Of a stretch of 64,000 nucleotides of DNA, positions 52,301-61,598 are shown in pieces (the stretch's first letter is position 1; every line of letters starts with the position of its first letter). Source of the DNA: Gammaproteobacteria bacterium (GTDB taxonomy: Bacteria > Pseudomonadota > Gammaproteobacteria > Pseudomonadales > Pseudomonadaceae). The notes below the pieces were generated by a model. The model worked only from the letters and a program-made list of their open reading frames with translations, was not told where the DNA came from and ran no database searches. The position numbers and the translations under genes are program-made. The DNA lies in the NCBI GenBank assembly GCA_903970465.1, contig CAJCIO010000118.1, positions 60,972-124,971 on the forward strand. The letters run 5' to 3'.

Positions 52301-52726
52301 CATCGAGTTGGCATCGGACAGGGCCTTTTGCAAGCCGCCTTGTTCATTGCTGCGATCGGTGAGCAATTGCTCGAGTTGGGTGACGCTCTGGTTGGCATAG
52401 CGCTGCTCGACCGGCACCACCTTGGCCGCCTTGAGGCGCGCCAGTTCGCGCTGGTTGGCGATGGTGTCCTTGGGCGCATCGAGCAGTTGCTGCTTGAGGT
52501 CGACCAGTTGGCGCTGGTTGTCATCGTCATTGGTGAGGAACGTCAGGGTGCCTTGCAGTATCTCCTGCAGGGCTTTCTGATCGGCATCGGCCAGTTTGCG
52601 ATCACCGATGCGGTCGAGGCTTTGCTGCACGGAGTCGCGGGAAGGCGCATCAGCGGCGTGGACGGCAGAGATCGTCAGGCACAGGCCCAACAGGGCTGTG
52701 GTGACCAGAGAGCGCAGGCTAGGCAT
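49337..52726 (-). CDS. MscK/KefA-type mechanosensitive channel
   Basis: A large (1129-residue) MscS-superfamily channel. It has a signal peptide (cleavage near AVHAAD, residue 25), a ~450-residue periplasmic helical/coiled-coil domain (LQKALSDANSMTIAAQTRPE and similar), about eleven membrane helices from residue 490 to 900, the pore-lining helix with beta-domain SVGLGFGMQEIFANFISGIM and RPVRIGDTITIGNLSGTVS, and a C-terminal cytoplasmic vestibule. It releases solutes on hypo-osmotic shock. Whether it is the K+-regulated MscK type or a YbiO/YjeP-like paralog cannot be settled from sequence alone. Confidence 0.9.
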   Translation of the reverse strand: MPSLRSLVTTALLGLCLTISAVHAADAPSRDSVQQSLDRIGDRKLADADQKALQEILQGTLTFLTNDDDNQRQLVDLKQQLLDAPKDTIANQRELARLKAAKVVPVEQRYANQSVTQLEQLLTDRSNEQGGLQKALSDANSMTIAAQTRPERAQTEISDKQNRIQQINGILKSGRDNGKSINADQRNELNAELAAINSLIVLRRQELAGNTLLQDLGNSQHDLLMAKTGLLEQEIQDLQTLINQKRLAQSQKTVTEQSLEAQKAGGSSVLATESATNVKLSDYLLKSTDELNEVTQENLKTKQQLDTITQTDQALDEQISVLQGSLLLSKILYKQKQALPHLKVNRNLADQIADIRLYQFEVNQQREALSSPTAYVENLIAAQPPGDVTPQLRKGLLDLAVTRSDLLERLNRELSALLNESITLQLNQKQLISTSQSLRKTLDEQMFWIPSNKPLDGDWFAGMPKHLIKQVATLPWASSVSELKEGLVQRPLLFLPLLLVIGALLWRRSYLYRKLTQLHHDIGHFKRDNQWHTPLALLINILLALPVALAFALCGLALQIDARGQNASLGSALLQVAQAWLVFYTAYRILAPAGVAELHFRWEKRQVEFLQKWVRKLGFVVLALVTVVAVAELQPSALAEDVIGILVVLACYALMASLLGRLLLGSPTHQNASLFRRAVGLAFTALPVALFLAVCFGYYYTALKLTDRLINTLYLLMLWLVIEAAFVRGLSVAARRLAYNRALAKRQAAKDNGDGEGVGEEPTLDIEQVNQQSLRLIRLALLGGFIAALYWVWSDLISVFSYLDNITLYEYTSGTGATMSMVPISLGDMIGAAVIIGITFILAGNLPGLLEVLVLSRLNLAQGSAYATTTLLSYVIAGVGFVSALSTLGVSWDKLQWLVAALSVGLGFGMQEIFANFISGIMILFERPVRIGDTITIGNLSGTVSKIRIRATTITDFDRKDIIVPNKTFITGQLINWSLTDTITRVTLKLGVDYGSDLDLVRSLLLKAAADNPRVLKDPQPHVYFLNFGESTLDHELRMHVRDLGDRNPVLDEINRFINKEFKAQKINISFRQMEIYLKNTQGEEYKLVPQKPGEGGPAGTLQPQTDEPEPPAPAQSIEAPNPPPSKLD

Positions 52727-52765
52727 AGGTAAAAAGTCGGGTAACTCGAAGATTAGATCGGCAGT

Positions 52766-54508
52766 TTAGAGGAACAACCCGGGGCCCGGGCGACTTCCTT
52801 CCGGGAATCTGACGCCGACTTTGCCAATCTTGTTCCCGTCCATGACCGCAACCGTCCAGATCGTGCTGTTCCATTCGACGTGGTCGCCCACCACGGGTGC
52901 ACCGCCGACCTTCTGCGCAATGAAGCGGCTGAGCGGCATGTGCGGGTCGACACCGTCGAGTTGCAGGCCATAGAGTGCCGATACCGCCCCCAGCTCGGCG
53001 TCGCCTTCGAGCACGAAATCGCCGAAGAAGCGCAGATCGAGGCCGCGTTGCGGGGCCTGGCTGAACAGTTTGCCAAGTGCCGAGAGGTTGTGTTCGTGAC
53101 CGATCACACAGAGCAGGTCGCCCACTTCCAACACCGTACTACCAGACGGATGGAGCAATTGCTGGCCACGGAACAACGCGGCGATGCGGGTGCCCTCGGG
53201 CATTTTCAGTTCCCGTAGCGCAGCGCCGATGCACCATTTTTCAGCGCCAAGGCGGTAGACGAACAGCTCCCACTCGCTGGTGACGTGGACTTCCAGCGCC
53301 GAACGGGAGATGGGCGCCGGGTCTGGCGGTACCGTGACTTTGAGCAGCTTTGCCACCCACGGCAGGCTGGTGCCCTGCACCAGCAGCGACACCAGCACGA
53401 TGAAGAACGCCAGGTTGAAATACAGCTGCGCGTGGGGCAGGCCGGCCATCAGCGGGAACACCGCGAGAATGATCGGTACCGCGCCGCGCAGACCGACCCA
53501 GGCGATAAAACCCTTTTCGCGGCCGTGAAAGGCCTTGAATGGCAGCAGCCCGACGAACACCGACAGTGGTCGGGCGATGAGGATCATCCACAGCGCCAAC
53601 GCCAGCGCCGGGATGGCGATGGGCAACAGGTCGTGGGGGGTGACCAGCAGGCCCAGCACCAGGAACATGCCGATCTGCGCCAGCCACGCCATGCCGTCGA
53701 GCATGTGCAGTATGCCGTGGCGGCTGCGGATCGGCCTGTTGCCCAGCACCAGCCCGCACAGGTAGACCGCCAGAAAACCGCTGCCGTGCAGGGCGTTGGT
53801 AAGGGCGAACACTACAAGGCCGCCGCTGATCACCAGGATCGGGTACAGGCCGTTGGCGAGGTTAATGCGATTGACCAGTTGCAGCATCAGCCAGCCGCCG
53901 CCCAGGCCGATGGCGCCACCGATGCCGAATTCGCGAATCAGATGGATCAACAGGCTCCAGTGCAGGCCGGTCTGGCCGCTGGCGAGCATGTCGATCAGGG
54001 TCACGGTGAGGAACACCGCCATGGGGTCGTTGCTGCCTGATTCGATCTCGAGGCTGGCGCTGACCCGCTCATTCAGGCCCTTGCCGCCCAGCAGCGAAAA
54101 CACCGCCGCCGCGTCGGTGGAGCCGACGATAGCGCCGATCAGCAGGCCCTGGATGATGTTCAGGTCGAACAGCCAGGCCGCCATCATGCCTGTCAGCCCG
54201 GTCGTGATCAGCACGCCCACGGTGGCCAGTGACAAGGCTGGCCAGAGCGCCACGCGGAAACTCGCCACCCGCGTGCGCAAGCCGCCGTCGAGGAGAATCA
54301 CCGCCAACGCCAGGTTGCCGACCAGATAGGCCGTGGGGTAGTTGTCGAAGATGATGCCGCCACCGTCGACCCCGGCCGTCATGCCGACCGCGAGGATGAT
54401 GACCAGAATGGGGATGCCCAGCCGCGAAGACAACGAGCTCACCAGGATGCTCGCACCTACCAGCAACGCGCCGATCAAGAACAGGCTGTTGATGGTCGTC
54501 GCATTCAA
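52766..54508 (-). CDS. cvrA: Potassium/proton antiporter, CvrA (NhaP2) family
   Basis: A CPA1-family cation/proton antiporter, probably exchanging K+ (or Na+) for H+. The 580-residue product has twelve or more membrane helices, the [13 protein letters not shown] active-site motif near residue 147, and C-terminal TrkA-C ([18 protein letters not shown]) and CorC/HlyC-type domains. Comparison with E. coli CvrA (start MDATTI) favours a TTG start at 54508 (TTGAATGCGACGACC), eight bases after a GGAG; an ATG twelve codons up is the alternative. It is transcribed before the channel gene; both serve osmotic and ionic balance. Confidence 0.88.
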   Translation of the reverse strand: MNATTINSLFLIGALLVGASILVSSLSSRLGIPILVIILAVGMTAGVDGGGIIFDNYPTAYLVGNLALAVILLDGGLRTRVASFRVALWPALSLATVGVLITTGLTGMMAAWLFDLNIIQGLLIGAIVGSTDAAAVFSLLGGKGLNERVSASLEIESGSNDPMAVFLTVTLIDMLASGQTGLHWSLLIHLIREFGIGGAIGLGGGWLMLQLVNRINLANGLYPILVISGGLVVFALTNALHGSGFLAVYLCGLVLGNRPIRSRHGILHMLDGMAWLAQIGMFLVLGLLVTPHDLLPIAIPALALALWMILIARPLSVFVGLLPFKAFHGREKGFIAWVGLRGAVPIILAVFPLMAGLPHAQLYFNLAFFIVLVSLLVQGTSLPWVAKLLKVTVPPDPAPISRSALEVHVTSEWELFVYRLGAEKWCIGAALRELKMPEGTRIAALFRGQQLLHPSGSTVLEVGDLLCVIGHEHNLSALGKLFSQAPQRGLDLRFFGDFVLEGDAELGAVSALYGLQLDGVDPHMPLSRFIAQKVGGAPVVGDHVEWNSTIWTVAVMDGNKIGKVGVRFPEGSRPGPGLFL

Positions 54509-54600
54509 GGGCAGTACTCCAGTCCAAGGCAAAGCGTGCGTCATGCAGGCTGCGTGCCAAGGATAATAACCTGTGTAATTGCATATATGTCAAAGGGCTA

Positions 54601-54870
54601 CGGATAAAAACACCGCTGCCGCGCTACAGGTTCGCCCGCGAGTTCGGCGCGCACCTGCTGTTGACCTTCGCGGGGCACAAGCTGGATCCCGATAAAATCT
54701 TCCTGCATCGCCTCGACGTCAGCGCCAGTGGCGATACCTTCACGGGCGGGTGACACTGCGGGCCGCCCAAGAGACGCAGACATTTACCGAGTTGCTGCGC
54801 TCGCGGTTCAACCGCCACGAACAGCACCGGTTGCCGGCCTGGCGACGCGATGTCGACAGGCCGGTTTCAT
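54601..54870 (+). pseudogene. Frameshifted remnant of a DUF6543-like (dermonecrotic-toxin-type) gene
   Basis: Reading from 54601 gives a peptide containing FAGHKLDPDKIFLHRLDVSA and GDTFTGG before a TGA at 54751. Shifting by one base at 54750 it continues TLRAAQETQTFTELLRSRFN. Joined, these resemble an internal segment (DPD...L...F.G...LTE.L..RFN) of the large DUF6543/dermonecrotic-toxin-type proteins of plant-associated Pseudomonas. Neither a start nor the rest of the protein is present, so this is a fragment, not a gene. It fills most of the 370-base gap between cvrA and putA. The family assignment is from memory of the motif. Confidence 0.5.
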
Positions 54871-54878
54871 GCGTGATG

Positions 54879-57800
54879 TCAGCCGATGGTCATCAAGCTG
54901 GCGTTGCCGCCTGCGGCCGCGGTGTTGACACTCAACGCGCGCTCGATCACCAGGCGTTCCAGGGCGATATTGCTTTCACCCTGAGACAGTCCCTGGACGC
55001 CGACAATCGCCCCGGCGCGTTTGGCGATCTGCTGGCATACGCCGCGCAGTTGATCCGAATCACCGTGATGAATCACGGCATCGAACAGCACGTCATCCTT
55101 GTTCCACTCCGCCACCAGGCGAATCTGCGCCTGCACGTCTTTGGGCAGGCGATTGCGCACGGCCTTGCCCAGCTCGTTTTCCACCCACACCGCATGGCTG
55201 CCCACCGCCAGCGTCGCGGCCAGTTGCACCAGCAGGTCGGCCTCGGTTTCGGCCAGGCACAGCACGTGCTCGCGGGCCAGTATGGTGTAGCTGTTGCGCT
55301 CTCCGGTCGGGCCGGTCAGCAGGCGGGTGACGCCGCTTTGCGATTGCTCGGCGAACCGCTGGCAGGTATCCGCCAGCTCGGCGTGCTGATTGCTTGCGGC
55401 CCAGGCTTGCAGGGCACGCAACGGCTTGAGCTGAAGGTCGCGCAAACGCACATCAGGGGCGTTCGCGCCGTCCTGGCGTTGCAGCGACGCGCTGATGGCA
55501 TCCGCCGGGCAGGTCGACAGCAGGCGGTACAGGTACAGCGGGCCACCGGCTTTCGGGCCGGTCCCGGACAGGCCTTCACCACCGAACGGTTGCACACCGA
55601 CTACCGCACCGACGATGTTGCGGTTGACGTAAACGTTACCGGCGTTGACGTTGTCGAGCACCTTGGCGATGGTCTCGTCGATACGCGTGTGCACGCCCAA
55701 GGTCAAGCCGTAGCCCGACGCGTTGATCTGCTCGATCAGGCGGTCGATGTCCTTGCGCTGGTAGCGGACCACGTGCAGCACCGGGCCAAAGATCTCGCGT
55801 TGCAGCTCGTCGAAGCTCTCGAGCTCGATCAGCGTTGGCGTCACATAGGTACCGCGCTTGATTTCGGCGCTGTCGGCAATGGCCATCTGGAACACGGTGC
55901 GGCCTTTGTCGCGCATGGTCTGTACGTGTTTGTCGATGTTGGTCTTGGCTTCGGCGTCGATCACCGGGCCGATATCCACGCTCAAGCGCTCGGGGTTGCC
56001 CAGGCGGGCTTCAGCCATGGCGCCCTTGAGCATTTCGATGACGCGGTCGGCGGAGTCTTCCTGCAGGCACAGTACGCGCAGGGCGGAACAACGTTGACCG
56101 GCGCTGTCGAAGGCTGACGAGACGACGTCGATGACCACTTGCTCGGTGAGTGCCGAGGAGTCGACGATCATGGCGTTCTGGCCGCCGGTTTCGGCGATCA
56201 ACGGGATCGGTCGGCCCTGGTTGTCCAGGCGCCCGGCAATGTTGCGTTGCAGCAGGCGCGCCACGTCGGTGGAGCCTGTGAACATCACACCTTTGACGCG
56301 CTCGTCGCCTACCAGGCGGGCACCGACGGTTTCGCCGCGGCCCGGCAGCAGTTGCAGTACGCCTTCGGGGATACCGGCTTCGAGCAGCAGGCGCACAGCC
56401 TGGGCGGCGACCAGTGGGGTCTGTTCGGCCGGCTTGGCCAGCACCGGGTTGCCGGCGGCCAATGCTGCAGCCACCTGACCGGTGAAGATTGCCAGCGGGA
56501 AGTTCCACGGGCTGATGCACACCACCGGACCGAGCGGGCGGTGGGCGTCGTTGCTCAGGTCGTGGCGAGCCTGCACCGCGTAGTAGCGCAGGAAGTCCAC
56601 GGCCTCGCGCACTTCGGCGATGGCGTTGGCGAAGGTCTTGCCGGCTTCGCGGGCCAGCAGGCCCATCAGCGGCTGGATTTCGGCTTCCATCAGGTCGGCG
56701 GCCCGCTCCAGTACGGCGGCGCGCTCTTCTGGCGGCGTGGCCTGCCAGATCGGTCCGTTGCCAAGGGCGCAGAGCAGGGCGTTGTCGACGTCTTCGATCG
56801 TCGCTTCCTGAACGTGACCGACCACGTCGCGGTGATCGGCCGGGTTCAGCAACGGCTGTGGTGTGCCGGCGCTCACCGGGCAGCCGAGCATCGGCGCCGC
56901 TTGCCAGTCGTTATGGGCGGTGGCCAGCAAGGCGCTGGACAACGACGCCAGGCGATGTTCGTTGGCCAGGTCGATACCGGCGGAGTTGCTGCGCTCGCCG
57001 CCATACAGATCGACCGGTAACGGGATGCGCGGGTGGGGCAGGCCGAAACCGCCTTCCTGGGCCGCAATGCGCTCGATGCTGCTCACTGGATCGGCGACCA
57101 GTTCGTGGATCGAGATGGAGTGGTCGGCGATGCGATTGACGAACGAGGTGTTGGCGCCGTTTTCCAGCAGGCGGCGGACCAGGTACGCCAACAGCGTCTC
57201 GTGGGTACCGACTGGGGCATACACGCGGCACGGGCGGTTCAGCTTGCCGTCGGCGACCTTGCCCACTACTTGCTCGTACAGCGGTTCGCCCATGCCGTGC
57301 AGGCACTGGAACTCGTACTGGCCGGGGTAATAGTTCTGCCCGGCGATGTGGTAGATGGCCGCCAGGGTGTGGGCGTTGTGGGTGGCGAACTGCGGGTAGA
57401 TGACTTCTGGCACCGACAGCAGTTTTTTCGCGCAGGCGATGTAGGAAACGTCCGTGTACACCTTGCGGGTATAGACCGGATAGCCTTCCAGGCCTTCGAC
57501 CTGGGCGCGTTTGATCTCGCTGTCCCAGTAGGCGCCCTTGACCAGGCGGATCATCAGGCGATGACGGCTGCGGCGGGCCAGATCGATAACGTAGTCGATC
57601 ACGTACGGACAGCGCTTCTGATAGGCCTGGATGACGAAGCCGATGCCGTTCCAGCCAGTCAGTTGGGGCTCGAAGCACAGGCGCTCGAGCAAGTCGAGGG
57701 ACAGTTCCAGGCGGTCTGCTTCTTCGGCGTCGATGTTGAGGCCGATATCGTAATGCTTGGCCAGCAGGGTCAGCGACAGCAGGCGCGGGTACAGCTCGTC

Positions 57801-58832
57801 CATCACGCGCTCGTACTGGGCGCGGCTGTAGCGCGGGTGCAGGGCCGAGAGCTTGATGGAAATGCCCGGGCCTTCGTAGATGCCGCGGCCGTGGGAGGCC
57901 TTGCCGATCGAGTGGATAGCCTGCTCGTAGGACGCCAGGTATTTTTGCGCGTCGTGCTCGGTGAGGGCGGCTTCACCCAGCATGTCGTAGGAATAGCGGA
58001 AGCCCTTGGCTTCAAAGCGGGTGGCGTTGGCCAGCGCTTCGGCGATGGTTTCGCCGGTGACGAACTGCTCGCCCATCAGGCGCATGGCCATGTCCACGCC
58101 CTTGCGAATCATCGGCTCGCCGCTCTTGCCGATGATGCGGCTCAGCGAAGACGTCAGGCCGGATTCGTTGTGGGTGGCCACCAGCTTGCCGGTCAACAGC
58201 AGGCCCCAGGTGGCAGCGTTGACGAACAGCGACGGGCTATTGCCCAGGTGCGGCTGCCAGTTGCCGTTGCTGATCTTGTCGCGGATCAGGGCATCGCGGG
58301 TGCCTTTGTCGGGAATCCGCAGCAGCGCTTCGGCCAGGCACATCAGGGCCACGCCCTCTTGGGATGACAGCGAGAACTCCTGCAGCAAGCCTTGGACGAT
58401 ACCGGCGCGGCCACTGGCGCTTTTTTGGTTGCGCAGTTTTTCGGCGATGCCGGCAGCGACCTTGTGCGTGGCCTCGGCCATGGCCGCAGGCAGGCGCGCC
58501 TGCTCCAGCAGCATCGGTACGACTTCCTGTTCGGGGCGACGGTAGGCGCCGGTGATGGCGGCTCGCAGTACCGACTGCGGGAGGATACTTTCGGCGAATT
58601 CGAGGAAGCACTGATGGCTGTGGTCGGCTTGCACTTCGCCGGCGTCGTCACCGCTGGTGCCACCCAGGCCGCTGAGCTCGTTGAGGGTTGCGCCGGCTTC
58701 GAGCTTCTCGAGGTAATTGAAGATCGCCTGTTTGATCAACCAATGCGGAGTGCGGTCGATCGACTGGGCTGCTGCCTTCAATCGCTCACGAGTCGGGTCG
58801 TCGAGTTTGACCCCAAGGGTGGTCGTCGCCAT
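54879..58832 (-). CDS. putA: Trifunctional PutA: proline utilisation repressor / PRODH / P5C dehydrogenase
   Basis: PutA oxidises proline to glutamate in two steps and represses the put genes when proline is absent. The 1317-residue product has an N-terminal ribbon-helix-helix DNA-binding domain (residues 1-47, TTTLGVKLDDPTRERLKAAA), the FAD proline dehydrogenase barrel (MIRLVKGAYWDSEIKRAQ), the aldehyde dehydrogenase domain with catalytic Cys915 (GQRCSALRV) and a C-terminal lid domain. It is divergent from putP, and several GTTGCA sites lie between the two. Confidence 0.97.
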   Translation of the reverse strand: MATTTLGVKLDDPTRERLKAAAQSIDRTPHWLIKQAIFNYLEKLEAGATLNELSGLGGTSGDDAGEVQADHSHQCFLEFAESILPQSVLRAAITGAYRRPEQEVVPMLLEQARLPAAMAEATHKVAAGIAEKLRNQKSASGRAGIVQGLLQEFSLSSQEGVALMCLAEALLRIPDKGTRDALIRDKISNGNWQPHLGNSPSLFVNAATWGLLLTGKLVATHNESGLTSSLSRIIGKSGEPMIRKGVDMAMRLMGEQFVTGETIAEALANATRFEAKGFRYSYDMLGEAALTEHDAQKYLASYEQAIHSIGKASHGRGIYEGPGISIKLSALHPRYSRAQYERVMDELYPRLLSLTLLAKHYDIGLNIDAEEADRLELSLDLLERLCFEPQLTGWNGIGFVIQAYQKRCPYVIDYVIDLARRSRHRLMIRLVKGAYWDSEIKRAQVEGLEGYPVYTRKVYTDVSYIACAKKLLSVPEVIYPQFATHNAHTLAAIYHIAGQNYYPGQYEFQCLHGMGEPLYEQVVGKVADGKLNRPCRVYAPVGTHETLLAYLVRRLLENGANTSFVNRIADHSISIHELVADPVSSIERIAAQEGGFGLPHPRIPLPVDLYGGERSNSAGIDLANEHRLASLSSALLATAHNDWQAAPMLGCPVSAGTPQPLLNPADHRDVVGHVQEATIEDVDNALLCALGNGPIWQATPPEERAAVLERAADLMEAEIQPLMGLLAREAGKTFANAIAEVREAVDFLRYYAVQARHDLSNDAHRPLGPVVCISPWNFPLAIFTGQVAAALAAGNPVLAKPAEQTPLVAAQAVRLLLEAGIPEGVLQLLPGRGETVGARLVGDERVKGVMFTGSTDVARLLQRNIAGRLDNQGRPIPLIAETGGQNAMIVDSSALTEQVVIDVVSSAFDSAGQRCSALRVLCLQEDSADRVIEMLKGAMAEARLGNPERLSVDIGPVIDAEAKTNIDKHVQTMRDKGRTVFQMAIADSAEIKRGTYVTPTLIELESFDELQREIFGPVLHVVRYQRKDIDRLIEQINASGYGLTLGVHTRIDETIAKVLDNVNAGNVYVNRNIVGAVVGVQPFGGEGLSGTGPKAGGPLYLYRLLSTCPADAISASLQRQDGANAPDVRLRDLQLKPLRALQAWAASNQHAELADTCQRFAEQSQSGVTRLLTGPTGERNSYTILAREHVLCLAETEADLLVQLAATLAVGSHAVWVENELGKAVRNRLPKDVQAQIRLVAEWNKDDVLFDAVIHHGDSDQLRGVCQQIAKRAGAIVGVQGLSQGESNIALERLVIERALSVNTAAAGGNASLMTIG

Positions 58833-58904
58833 TACAAATCCTCATCAAGGCCGCTGGACCCGCGGCATCAGGTGGGGTGCAGATTAGCTCGGCGCGCGGC
58901 GAGG

Positions 58905-58921
58905 TGCAACCGGGTGCAACC
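58905..58921. promoter_or_regulatory. Two direct PutA-operator-like sites
   Basis: TGCAACC occurs at 58905-58911 and again at 58915-58921, i.e. GGTTGCA on the minus strand, spaced ten bases (one helical turn) apart. GTTGCA is the core recognised by the E. coli PutA ribbon-helix-helix domain. They are about 75-90 bases upstream of putA. Confidence 0.65.
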
Positions 58922-59058
58922 CACTTTTTGAAAGGATTGGTAACACTGTTCTGGGCGTTGGGCAGCGGTGTAGTGGGTATGCTTCGCGATGGTGCATTCG
59001 CGCCCATGAAATTAGCGGCTTGCTCCGTTTCGGGGCATTTTTTCATTCGGCTTTACGG

Positions 59059-59077
59059 GTGCAACTCCGGGTTGCAC
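59059..59077. promoter_or_regulatory. Palindromic PutA-operator-like site upstream of putP
   Basis: GTGCAAC (59059-59065) and GTTGCAC (59071-59077) are perfect inverted copies with a five-base centre, containing the GTTGCA core on both strands. The site ends 36 bases before the putP start, well placed for repression. The rest of the 281-base putA-putP gap shows no sure promoter box. Confidence 0.7.
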
Positions 59078-59113
59078 TGATAGGGCGGATCCATAACAAG
59101 AAGGCGTTTATCC

Positions 59114-60598
59114 ATGACCCTTGGTAACCCTACCCTGATCACTTTTGTGATCTACATCGCCGCCATGGTGCTGATCGGCCTGATCGCCTGGCACCGGACC
59201 CACAACCTCGCCGATTACATTCTGGGCGGTCGGCGCCTGGGCAGTTTTGTCACGGCGCTGTCGGCAGGGGCTTCGGACATGAGCGGCTGGCTGCTCATGG
59301 GTTTGCCGGGGGCCGTCTATCTTTCCGGGTTGTCCGAAGGCTGGATTGCCGTGGGGCTGATCACCGGCGCCTACCTCAACTGGCTGTTCGTCGCCGGGCG
59401 CTTGCGGGTGCAGACCGAGCACAACGGCGATGCGCTGACCTTGCCCGATTACTTCGCCAGCCGTTTCGATGATCGTAGCGGCCTGCTGCGAGTCATTGCG
59501 GCACTGGTGATCCTGCTGTTCTTCACTATCTATTGTGCGTCGGGGATCGTCGCCGGGGCGCGTCTGTTCGAAAGCACCTTTGGCCTGACCTACGAGCAGG
59601 CGCTCTGGGCCGGAGCGGCGGCGACTATCGCCTATACCTTGATCGGCGGTTTTCTGGCCGTCAGCTGGACCGACACCGTGCAGGCAACTTTGATGATCTT
59701 CGCGTTGATCCTCACGCCAGTGATGGTGATGTTGGCGAGCGGCGGTGCCGATAGCGCGATGCTGGCCATCGAGGCGCAGGCACCGGAGCATTTCGATGTG
59801 CTGCGCGGCACCACCTTCATCGGCATCGTGTCGCTGCTCGGGTGGGGGTTGGGCTACTTCGGTCAGCCGCATATCCTGGCGCGGTTCATGGCGGCCGACT
59901 CGGTCAGGTCCATCGACAAGGCCCGGCGTATCTCCATGGCGTGGATGATTCTGTGCCTCGGGGGCGCCTTGGGCGTAGGCTTCTTCGGCGTTGCGTATTT
60001 CTCCACCCATCCGGAGGTGGCCGGAGCGGTAGCAGAAAACCCCGAGCGGGTATTCATCGAGCTGGCGCGCCTGTTGTTCAATCCGTGGATTGCCGGCGTG
60101 TTGCTCTCGGCGATTCTGGCCGCAGTCATGAGCACCCTCAGTTGCCAATTGCTGGTCTGCTCGAGCGCGCTGACCGAGGATTTCTACAAGACCTTCCTGC
60201 GTCAGCATGCCTCGCAGCGTGAATTGGTGTGGGTGGGGCGCGCAATGGTGCTCTTGGTGGCGCTGGTGGCCATCTGGCTGGCCAGTAACCCGCAGAACCG
60301 TGTACTGGGCCTGGTCAGCTATGCCTGGGCAGGTTTCGGCGCAGCGTTCGGACCGGTCGTGCTGATCTCGGTATTGTGGAAAGGCATGACCCGCGATGGC
60401 GCACTGGCGGGCATCGTGGTGGGGGCGGTGACGGTTATTGTCTGGAAGCAATTCGCGCTTCTGGGCATGTACGAAATCATCCCTGGCTTCGTGTTCGCCA
60501 GCCTGGCCATCTGGTTGGTCAGCTCGGTGGGTGCGCCGACCGCAGCCATGCTCGAACGCTTCGATGGGGCTGAGCGCGCTTATCGGCGCGAGCGCTGA
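59114..60598 (+). CDS. putP: Sodium/proline symporter PutP
   Basis: PutP imports proline with sodium. The 494-residue product has thirteen hydrophobic helices and SSS-family segments: LADYILGGRRLGSFVTALSA with the Na+/proline-binding SAGASDMSGWLLMGLPGA near residues 55-72, and GWGLGYFGQPHILARFMAA. It is divergent from putA, the standard put arrangement. Confidence 0.96.
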   Translation: MTLGNPTLITFVIYIAAMVLIGLIAWHRTHNLADYILGGRRLGSFVTALSAGASDMSGWLLMGLPGAVYLSGLSEGWIAVGLITGAYLNWLFVAGRLRVQTEHNGDALTLPDYFASRFDDRSGLLRVIAALVILLFFTIYCASGIVAGARLFESTFGLTYEQALWAGAAATIAYTLIGGFLAVSWTDTVQATLMIFALILTPVMVMLASGGADSAMLAIEAQAPEHFDVLRGTTFIGIVSLLGWGLGYFGQPHILARFMAADSVRSIDKARRISMAWMILCLGGALGVGFFGVAYFSTHPEVAGAVAENPERVFIELARLLFNPWIAGVLLSAILAAVMSTLSCQLLVCSSALTEDFYKTFLRQHASQRELVWVGRAMVLLVALVAIWLASNPQNRVLGLVSYAWAGFGAAFGPVVLISVLWKGMTRDGALAGIVVGAVTVIVWKQFALLGMYEIIPGFVFASLAIWLVSSVGAPTAAMLERFDGAERAYRRER

Positions 60599-60673
60599 GG
60601 CGACCGTCCGGCCTCGCCGATTTTGGCGGTGGGGCCGGCACAGGGTAAACTCCTGCGCATTGCAGGAGTTGCC

Positions 60674-61510
60674 ATGAATTATCGTCACGCTTTCCACGCC
60701 GGCAACCACGCCGACGTCTTCAAACACCTTGTCCTTACTCGTCTGATTGCCTTGCTGTCGCGCAAGGAGCAGCCCTTTGCATCCATCGATACCCACGCAG
60801 GCCTTGGGCTCTACGATTTGCGTGGTGATCAGGCAACGCGCACCGGCGAATGGCTGCAGGGCGTCGCCCGCCTCTGGGAGGCGCAGGATGTGCCGCCTTT
60901 GGCAGCGGACTATCTGCGCGTGCTGCACGACATGAACCCCGATGGCGAATTGCGCTATTACCCGGGGTCACCTGAGCTGGCGCGGCGCCTGACCCGCGCG
61001 CAAGATCGCGTACTGCTGAACGAAAAGCATCCCCAGGATGGCCAACTGCTCAGGGAGAACATGAAGGGCGATCGCCGCGTGGCGGTGCACTTGGGTGAGG
61101 GCTGGCATGTGCCTCGGGCACTGCTGCCGGTGCCGGAGAAGCGCGCCTTGATGCTGATCGATCCGCCGTTCGAGCAGTTGGACGAGATGCAGCGCTGCGC
61201 CAAGGCCCTCAAGGAGGCCATCGGCCGCATGCGCCAGACAGTCGCCGCCATCTGGTACCCGGTCAAAGATCAACGGGCGCTCAAGCGTTTCTATCAGGAT
61301 CTGGCCGGCAGCGGCGCACCCAAGTTGCTGCGGGTGGAGTTGCTGGTACACCCGATCGAAACCGAGCAGAGCCTTAACGGTTCAGGGCTGGCGATTGCCA
61401 ATCCACCGTGGGGGCTGGAGGAGGAGCTTAATGAATTGCTACCGTGGCTGGCGCAGTTGCTCGGGCAGACCCAGGGTGGCTGGAAGATGGATTGGTTGAT
61501 TGCTGAGTGA
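60674..61510 (+). CDS. rlmJ: 23S rRNA m6A2030 methyltransferase RlmJ
   Basis: RlmJ methylates N6 of A2030 in 23S rRNA. The 278-residue product begins MNYRHAFHAGNHADVFKHLV, the conserved family N-terminus, and has the catalytic DPPF motif (LMLIDPPFEQLDEM). The ATG at 60674 follows GCAGGAGT, a good ribosome site; the frame is open 17 codons upstream without similarity. A family A REP pair follows the stop. Confidence 0.95.
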   Translation: MNYRHAFHAGNHADVFKHLVLTRLIALLSRKEQPFASIDTHAGLGLYDLRGDQATRTGEWLQGVARLWEAQDVPPLAADYLRVLHDMNPDGELRYYPGSPELARRLTRAQDRVLLNEKHPQDGQLLRENMKGDRRVAVHLGEGWHVPRALLPVPEKRALMLIDPPFEQLDEMQRCAKALKEAIGRMRQTVAAIWYPVKDQRALKRFYQDLAGSGAPKLLRVELLVHPIETEQSLNGSGLAIANPPWGLEEELNELLPWLAQLLGQTQGGWKMDWLIAE

Positions 61511-61517
61511 TGGCCCA

Positions 61518-61596
61518 TTCGCGGGCAAACCTTGCTCCCACAGTGTGCGCAGTTAGAGCGGCGTACACCTGTGGGAGCAAGGCTTGCCCGCGAAGC
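61518..61596. repeat. REP pair, family A, between rlmJ and msrA
   Basis: TTCGCGGGCAAACCTTGCTC and its inverse (GAGCAAGGCTTGCCCGCGAA) flank a 30-base linker. It fills the gap between the convergent rlmJ and msrA. Confidence 0.88.
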
Positions 61597-61598
61597 TT

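Noticed and set aside
54750..56117. 455-codon plus-strand frame starting in the toxin remnant and running through the putA 3' end
   Set aside because: Only the first ~40 codons look like real protein (remnant); the rest is the antisense of putA.
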